NCBI GenBank assembly: GCA_020744225.1
Contig: JAGMWG010000022.1
Span: 1-64,000 of the forward strand
Length of the DNA: 64,000 nt
Direction: 5' to 3'
DNA from: Paraphoma chrysanthemicola
Taxonomy: Eukaryota > Ascomycota > Dothideomycetes > Pleosporales > Phaeosphaeriaceae
Shown one piece after another: positions 57,723 through 64,000 of this stretch (the first letter of the stretch is position 1; the number at the start of each line of letters is the position of its first letter). Position numbers and translations under genes: made by a program. The notes under the pieces are model-generated. The model did not search any database. It was not told the origin of the DNA and was given only the letters and a program-made list of their open reading frames with translations.

Positions 57723-59418
57723 ATGGGCTCTCGAACCGAGGCAGCCGTGGTGACCGAGCCCATACAACTTCAATTCACAACCAAAGCTACCCTCAGCCGT
57801 CAATCTCTGAAGCATCCCCGGAATTCCCTCGAATCACCCGGACAAAGACTTGATTCAACAGACGCCGAGGCTTCGACCACCAACCCGGTGATCAAAGTAT
57901 CGAATGTTCAAACCTTTCTCACTATCTTCACTCCATCGTTTGTGGGTTTCATCGCATCCTTCACGAATGGTCTGATTACCGTCGGTCTTCCCATCATCGG
58001 ACGTTCGCTTTCACTCGAGCGCTCCCTGTACCTCTGGCCCGCTTCCGTTTATGGCCTGACCTCTGGCGCAAGTCTCCTGATTGCCGGCTCAATCACAGAC
58101 ATCGTAGGAGCCAGGCCTGTTGAAATACTTGGCATCTTTCTTTTGGGCGTCTTCTCACTAGCATGTGGCTTTTCGCAGACGGGCGCTCAACTGGTGGCAT
58201 TCCGCGCCCTCCAGGGTGTAGCACTTGCTATGCATCTGCCTGCTTCTGTGGCCATTATCACAGGAGCGGTACCATCCGGCAGAGCAAGAAACTTGGGCTT
58301 TGCGTGTCTAGGCTTCAGTCAGCCTTTAGGCTTTGCTGTGGGTCTGGTGCTGAGCGGCGTCATGATTGAAAGAGCAGGATGGCCATCTGGGTTCTTCCTT
58401 AGTGGAGCCCTTACGCTGGCTGTAGCTGTCGCGGCTGTGTGGACGCTGCCGAACTTGAAGAAGGAGCGAATGGACGGTGCCAAATCAATACTAGAAAGAC
58501 TCAGCACAGAGATTGATTGGATCGGTGGCATCATTTCCAGCGGAGGGCTGGCTATCTTCGCCTATGTCCTTGCGTATGCATCTACTCCCACTATCCAACA
58601 ATATTCCACTAACATCTTCTAGAATCCTCAGTGCTGATCTCGTCAGCATCAGATCTGCAGAGACCATATCTCTCCTCACTCTCAGCATCATCCTCTTGCT
58701 CGCCTTCCCCGTATGGATGCACTTCCGCATGCTTACTAACAAGCCCGCTCTCGTACCCAACAAAATCTGGACGAACATGTCATTTACGAGCACATGCATC
58801 ATGGTTGCATTATCCTACGGAGTCATGAACTCCGTTGAATTATTCTCGTCACTCTACTTCCAAGAAGTGCAACACGCATCAGCACTGACAACTTCGCTAT
58901 ACTTGCTGCCCAATCTCGGTGCCGGCGTTGTAATCAACATAACAGTAGGCTTATTCGTGCATCGAGTCTCAGCAAGATGGCTGGTTGCTGGTAGCTCCAT
59001 GATATGCGCACTCAGTCCCATATTCATGGCCGTCATGAACCCGGACTGGAGCTATTGGTACCTAGCTTTCTGGGCCCAATTATTTGCTCCATTCTCAGGA
59101 GATGTCTTATTCACGGTCGGTCTGATCGTCGTTAGCGACACTTTTCCTGAGGACACACAGGCTTTGGCAGGAGCAGTCTTTAACACTGTAGCGCAATTTG
59201 GAATGTCGATTGGGTTGGGATCATGTCAAGTTGTTGCATTAGCTATACAAGATAAGGAGGCTGGGAACGTGGTTGACGATGAACAAGGAGATGCCATGTC
59301 ACTCTTGAAGGGCTATAGGGCTAGCTATTGGCTGATGTTCGCGTACATGCTGGTTTGCGGCGTCATCGCTGTCCTTGGTCTTAGGAAGACTGGGAATGTT
59401 GGCCTGAAGAGGGAATGA
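57723..59418 (+). CDS. Major facilitator superfamily transporter (DHA2-like)
   Basis: Two exons fit: 57723-58573 and 58623-59418, with a 49-bp intron, giving 548 residues. After a hydrophilic N-terminus of about 60 residues come roughly 12-14 membrane spans. Landmarks: FVGFIASFTNGLITVGLPII (span 1), then the loop GSITDIVGARPVEILGI (motif-A-like, G-x-x-x-D-x-x-G-x-R), RALQGVALAMHLPASVAIIT (motif-B-like, with R-x-x-Q-G) and GLVLSGVMIERAGWPSGFFL (motif-C region). Length and pattern suit the 14-span drug:H+ antiporter family, used in export of toxic compounds and metabolites. Substrate unknown. It converges on a Zn2Cys6 regulator only 120 bp away, with a monooxygenase next, suggesting a shared pathway. 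Confidence 0.92.
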
Positions 59419-59538
59419 TCATGTATCGTACTAACATGAGACAACCTTGATGGTCGCATTTGAGCTATCGTAGATTTCGAAATCCACCTCGAAAAGTATA
59501 TAATCACGGTCACGCCACCGTTCACGCGTACAAGAGGA

Positions 59539-61851
59539 CTACTGCCACATATGCTCCCAATTCCAATCCTGGACATTGCCAAAGTCGAGCAAATCAGTGG
59601 AACCAAACATTCCAGCTTCATAATTCGTATACTCCGCTGCTAGGTCCGGTAGTTCTCCGAACCAGTTCTCATTACTCCTCAAATAGTCCGAAGAAAACGC
59701 ACTCTTGGTACCCAAACCATTCGTTGGTGCAGGATATGACATCGACGGCGTAACAATCGTCGCCACCTCCGCCCCTTGATTTCGCGTTGTGGACGACTGA
59801 GGCTGATGCGCAACCATCGGCTGCAACAAGCGCTCGCGACACGCCGCTAGGGTTTTCTTCACGACACTTTGAAGCGCCTGTGCTTTGCCAGGCGAAGGAT
59901 CAGGTAGTTGCACCGACTCGAGTGCCAGCGCCAGGAACACAATATCTTTCAGGTCGCTGCCCTTTTGCCCGATTCGATCAATCAGGCACTCAATTGTAGA
60001 CTTGACCCTTGCTATCAATGTCGCGCTCGAATCTACGCTTCCGCGACGGATAGCCTGGCAGCAGTTCAATGCGGCCCAGAGTACGTCCATTTTGCAGCAG
60101 CGGTAAAAGAAGTTCTGATGCGCGAGGGGACTTTGCGTGACGGTGCGCAGCGCCGGTAAGGTATAAAGGTCTTGATAAGAAAGTATGACAACAGAGGACT
60201 CGAGGCAATGCTGCTCCAGCTCCGTATACATATCGGCAGGTGTGCTCGGATCTTGGTGCAGGAGGAGCGGCTTGTATACACACAATATCGGCCGACGGAG
60301 GTACAAATCCAATAAGACTCGGTGAAGTTGCGCGCCGGCATCGAGAGGATGGATGTCGTTGTGGTTGTCGAGATGGACGATTTGAGGCTTCCTTTTGATG
60401 CATTCTTCGACTTTGCGACCAAGGCCTACGGCTATTTCTATGTCTGGTGCAGAGCGCTGTACGAGTGATAGTGCTTTGAGCCGCTCCGGCAAAGAAGACG
60501 CGAGTATGACCTGGTAGATGTTGTCTGTGTACATATCCAATGGCCGCGAAGCTGGCAAGCTCGCCGAGTTCTCATTGAAGTCCGAATCGTTGAGGTTCGA
60601 CGGCGTCAAGCAGGCCGGATCCAGCTCAGGAAGTACTGTAGGCATACCTGTTGCTACCGAGGCTTGTAAATCTATCTCGAGAATAGTTGTCCAGATTCGA
60701 CGACGCATTTCAATTTGGTACGGAGTTAATCCTTTCACAGCAGACGGATCCATGTTGAGTCCCATCACCATGCCTGAACGTACCAGCGCGCCGGTTGAGC
60801 TCCAAAGCTTCTCGGGATGCAGATAGCGCAGGCTCTTGGCGAGGAGGAGGAGTATCTCCACTTGCAGAGTGGATATTTCGGTTCGCTGCTTGCGAGTAAG
60901 CTCGTCGATCCAGGCTTGAACGAGATCGAGAGCAGCGCCCTTTAGATAAAACCTATGGGGTTGTCCCTCCCCAAGCTCACGAGCATCGTCCATGTGATAA
61001 GCCATGGACATGACTGCCGTGACTTGAGGTAGAATGCTTGCTGAATTGTAGGCCTCGATACTTTCTGCTCGCCACAGTTGCTCATATTGACGCATGAAAG
61101 TGGGAATGTGTAGAACACGCATAGTCCGCTCAAAGTGGTTGACATAGATCGCGACCAGTCGGTCGCAGTAGTGTTTGGGCGGCAGAAATTCCCTTAGCTT
61201 GAGTAATGCTAAAGAGAACTCGGTTTCGACGAAACTATTGGGTGATGCTGTCATTTTGACGGATTTGTTCTGGAGGAATTTGACCTGTTTTGCCCAAGCC
61301 TGGATTTGGTCGTCCGCAGACATTCCACTGAGGATGTCCTTGACGTCTGAAAACTGTTCCAGATTAGTGTTTTCCAAGGTCAACCAGTAAGAGGCCTGGG
61401 ATTTTCCTGCCCACAGTCTACTTGAGACTCAACACAGAGGCTGGATATATTTGGGAGCTGTTGGGCATACCTGGTTGAGCAGTGTCACTCGATCATTCTG
61501 TCCATGGAAGACACTGCGGTCACCCTTCACGACCACCGTTCCGAGTGGCTGGGGTGCTTTTAATGTCTTTTCAGCGACTGTAGAGAGTCCTTCAGATTTG
61601 AGACCAAGCAGCTCTTCAACCCTGGCAAGCCGCACTTGCAGGTCTTCCAGCGTGCCGGTGCCGCCAACTGAAACTGCTGTGACTTCCTTGCCATTCACAG
61701 TGCCATTCCGATTGTAAGTGCAGGTGTCCGCTATCGATGCCTTGACGCAATTCTCGCATGGTGCATTTCGATCGCATTTGAGTTTCTTGTCCCTGCATCT
61801 AAGGCAGGAGACGACCGGCCGCGGTCGCTTGCGAGGATTGCCTTCATCCAT
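59539..61851 (-). CDS. Zn2Cys6 transcription factor
   Basis: Two exons fit: 61851-61471 and 61395-59539, with a 75-bp intron (GTATGC donor, CCCAG acceptor), giving 745 residues. The zinc cluster has Cys16, Cys19, Cys26, Cys32, Cys35 and Cys44 (CLRCRDKKLKCDRNAPCENC), followed by a short coiled-coil linker (LEDLQVRLARVEELLGLKSE). Splicing joins VTLLNQ to ASYWLTLENTNLEQF in phase. The middle region carries the fungal transcription factor domain (FERTMRVLHIPTFMRQYEQL, then RYLHPEKLWSSTGALVRSGM and MRRRIWTTILEIDLQAS). Reading straight through the intron would stop at 61429. It probably controls its neighbours, the MFS transporter and the flavin monooxygenase; this is inferred from position only. 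Confidence 0.94.
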
Positions 61852-62516
61852 CGCCGCCCAGGCTGCTTACGAGTGACAACCACGATAAGAAAATGGCGTA
61901 AAGGGCAGCCTGACTTTCTCTAGTATTGTTTGAGTAAACGCAGAAGGACTAGAAAAGATGCGGAGGATATGAAACCTGGGGGAATCGTAGTTCTAACATT
62001 GGGCAATCATCAAACTACTTCAGCGTCTGGTGCCGCTGCTAGAATTCGCGCAGCTGTGCGCCGACAAAGGCCCAAAGGCAATAAGTGGTTCAAGCTAAAG
62101 GAAACAGATGGAGATGTCTGAGACGAAGATCATGCATCGTATAAGAGTGCGGCGCAGCTCATGGTCCAGACTAGGTACTGTAGCGTTAGTTCCCTGGTGC
62201 TGGACGCCTCAACCGCGGCCAAGCCATGCTTGAATTTGACAAGGAGAATTGTAAATCCGGGGCAGAGTGGAACTGATGAAGAAGCCCAAAATTCTGAGCA
62301 GGAATTGACAATTGCTAGTGCCTGACGCTCAATTACTGTGTTTTCTTCCCAAAGGTCGCTTTCCTGGAAGAAAGCTGAGGCCACGCGTGCATGAGCGCAG
62401 CATGGTCATCTACGGAGGCCGGACCCAGCGCCGCGAAATCCGGCCCAACACACCGCTCTGCTCCGCCACCAACGACAATCGTTCAATCCATTCATTCCAA
62501 CACATTCGCCTCGCGC
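61852..62516. other. Intergenic, promoter of the regulator
   Basis: About 660 bp between the monooxygenase stop and the regulator start, both on the minus strand. Small ORFs at 61930-62121 (+) and 62130-62384 (-) have no support. Confidence 0.5.
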
Positions 62517-63887
62517 TTAGATCGATACCTTGTTGGATGCAGTAATTTTTGGTGATGGACCGTTTGCGACCTCCTTGTGCGCCGCGAATTTGCACTGCAA
62601 CCAGGAGATCGGGCACGTGTCTTGTTCGTTCACCACAGTGCTCAATCTAGCCATCAGATCCTTTTCAATATCAGTGTTATACAGCCAACCAAGCTCGCCG
62701 TGGTCGCCGCTCTGCCACACTGAAGTTCCCTCTGCCTCCAGCTTTTCGCGCATTGCTTGTGGAAGTCGAGCGTTGTTGAGCTGCATTGTGAGCTCGATGA
62801 CCTTGTCGACACGTTGCTGTCGCATGGACTGCCACGCTGCAAGAGCTTTATCAAGCGGCAGCTTATCGGTGATCCGAGAGAAGAGTGCAGCAAGCGTGAA
62901 CGCGTCTTCGAAGCCTTGCGAGGCACCCTGGCCAGCTGTAGGTGGGATTGCGTGAGCAGCGTCGCCAAGTATCACCACGCGTTTCTTGTTCGATGACCAG
63001 CTTTCGAGCTTGGGGACGACATAATAGGGCCAAATACTCAAGGTGTGCAGATCAACATTGTCAAGTGCTGACTGCACAATAGACGGCCAGGTTTCGTAGC
63101 CCTGCTTGAATAGCGCGAGCAGCCCTTCACGATCGGCGAGTAGAGCATCCCATCCAGCCCGGTCCTGCTCCGGCCACGCTCGTTGTGTGCCTGCCAGCAG
63201 TTCCGAGCCATCAATATTCTGAGGTGCCATGACGAAGGCTCCGTTCTTCGCGTAGATAGCTACAGGCATGTGGTATTCGCCGGCAGGCATGTGCTGTGGA
63301 AAGACGAGATTGCTTGTAGGCAGTGCGCAAGTGATTGCGACCTGACCTGAGTATTTGGGGATAACCTCAGGTGCAAGGTACTTTCGAACGGTCGAATGAA
63401 TGCCATCAGCTCCAACCAGTAGGTCGGCCGATGCTGTGGTTCCGTCGGTGAACGCGAAAGACACACCATTCTCGTCCTCAGAGATGATGTGACTGAACTT
63501 CACATCGTGTGTGACTGGGATCTGTAGCTGTTGGACTTCGGCGCGTAGCTCCGTGAGTAGTGTCTGGCGGTAGATACGTAGAGCCTTGTACCCGTATAGC
63601 TTCTCGTTGCCCAGGTAATATTTATCAGTTGTAACTTGTTCGAAATTCTTGAACTCAAGTGTTTCGAAGTTGTACCCTTGTGGATGGAGACGGTCGTAGA
63701 TGCCGAGTGTGTCGAGGATACGCAGGGCGTTTGGAGACAACATCAGTGCCCCTGATGTTGTCACAGTGGGCTCCCTCAATTCGTATATCTTGCAGAAAAT
63801 GCCCTGGCGATGAAGAGATATAGCCAGAGTCAAACCTGCGAGCCCGGCCCCAATGATGGCGACTCGATCCGGACGTGTGGAGAGCAT
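62517..63887 (-). CDS. FAD-dependent aromatic-ring-type monooxygenase
   Basis: A single exon encodes 456 residues. It belongs to the class A flavoprotein monooxygenases (FAD_binding_3, PF01494), whose members hydroxylate aromatic compounds such as salicylate or act in secondary metabolism, using NAD(P)H and O2. Three family motifs are present. The N-terminal Rossmann GxGxxG motif is IIGAGLAGL (residues 11-19). The DG motif is LLVGADGIHSTVR (residues 156-168). The GD motif is VVILGDAAHAIPPTAGQGAS (residues 304-323). No signal peptide or membrane anchor is seen, so it is probably cytosolic. The C-terminus is short and lacks the thioredoxin-like domain of phenol hydroxylases, closer to salicylate-hydroxylase-like enzymes. 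It lies 665 bp upstream of, and in the same orientation as, the Zn2Cys6 regulator. Confidence 0.94.
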   Translation of the reverse strand: MLSTRPDRVAIIGAGLAGLTLAISLHRQGIFCKIYELREPTVTTSGALMLSPNALRILDTLGIYDRLHPQGYNFETLEFKNFEQVTTDKYYLGNEKLYGYKALRIYRQTLLTELRAEVQQLQIPVTHDVKFSHIISEDENGVSFAFTDGTTASADLLVGADGIHSTVRKYLAPEVIPKYSGQVAITCALPTSNLVFPQHMPAGEYHMPVAIYAKNGAFVMAPQNIDGSELLAGTQRAWPEQDRAGWDALLADREGLLALFKQGYETWPSIVQSALDNVDLHTLSIWPYYVVPKLESWSSNKKRVVILGDAAHAIPPTAGQGASQGFEDAFTLAALFSRITDKLPLDKALAAWQSMRQQRVDKVIELTMQLNNARLPQAMREKLEAEGTSVWQSGDHGELGWLYNTDIEKDLMARLSTVVNEQDTCPISWLQCKFAAHKEVANGPSPKITASNKVSI

Positions 63888-63954
63888 AATGTGTAATTCT
63901 GTAGAGTAGGAGTTTCAATCGTACGTGTATGATGGAGAATTCAGTGGGAGAAGG

Positions 63955-63960
63955 TTTATA
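63955..63960 (-). promoter_or_regulatory. TATA box of the monooxygenase gene
   Basis: TATAAA on the minus strand lies 68 bp upstream of the start codon at 63887, a spacing consistent with a TATA-driven, inducible gene with a short leader. Confidence 0.5.
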
Positions 63961-64000
63961 AGTCAGCAGAAAGACGTGATGTAAACAATCGCAGTGTGCT

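Noticed and set aside
1..64000. CRISPR arrays, insertion sequences, bacterial operons, rRNA genes
   Set aside because: No regularly spaced repeats, no terminal inverted repeats with a transposase, and no rRNA signature were seen; the gene content is plainly fungal nuclear DNA.

Overview
The window comes from a filamentous ascomycete (Pezizomycotina, most likely Dothideomycetes). Reasons: protein-coding genes carry short spliceosomal introns (about 50-140 bp, one of about 750 bp) with CTRAY-type branch points; there are fungal-only families (Zn2Cys6 regulators, a HET-domain relic, the ERMES subunit Mdm34, an RTA1-family membrane protein, a She10-like repeat protein); and there is a nuclear intron-containing tRNA-Val(AAC). 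No operons, CRISPR arrays or bacterial features were seen.

Layout. From 1 to about 8.9 kb is gene-poor: possibly the 3' end of a gene at the left edge, then no convincing gene, ending in a GC-rich leader with simple repeats and a G-quadruplex motif. At 8.9-12.5 kb is a five-exon Q-rich regulator with a DUF8032-like conserved core (possibly Medusa/Acr1/Ren1-like). From 12.5 to 18.3 kb is again gene-poor and holds a decayed HET-domain pseudogene. At 18.3-26.4 kb lie a single-pass membrane protein with a duplicated C-terminal motif, an acidic nuclear protein, the biotin subunit of 3-methylcrotonyl-CoA carboxylase (leucine breakdown), a frameshifted coiled-coil gene and an RTA1-family membrane protein. 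At 27.5-29.8 kb is a Zn2Cys6 regulator with an unusual intron and an overlapping upstream ORF.

From 29.8 to 34.2 kb is sparse and AT-rich in places. It contains a small secreted cysteine-rich protein gene whose duplicated second module is cut off by an in-frame TAG. The tRNA-Val and an Ecm15/UPF0045-type gene follow. From 36.3 kb the gene density rises: Mdm34, a second Zn2Cys6 regulator, a secreted M14 carboxypeptidase, the ER ubiquitin ligase Doa10/Ssm4, a long Ala/Ser-rich She10-like repeat protein and a membrane-anchored K/E/A-rich protein.

The right edge (57.7-64.0 kb) has an MFS transporter, a Zn2Cys6 regulator and a flavin-dependent monooxygenase side by side. This looks like part of a small metabolic or detoxification cluster that may continue beyond the window.

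Exon structures were worked out by eye; in every spliced model the exon lengths sum to a multiple of three. The most unusual observations are the stop-interrupted duplicated cysteine-rich protein, the HET relic whose reading frame is broken by several TAA codons, two apparent GC-AG introns, and a stop-free intron of 117 bp in the She10-like gene.
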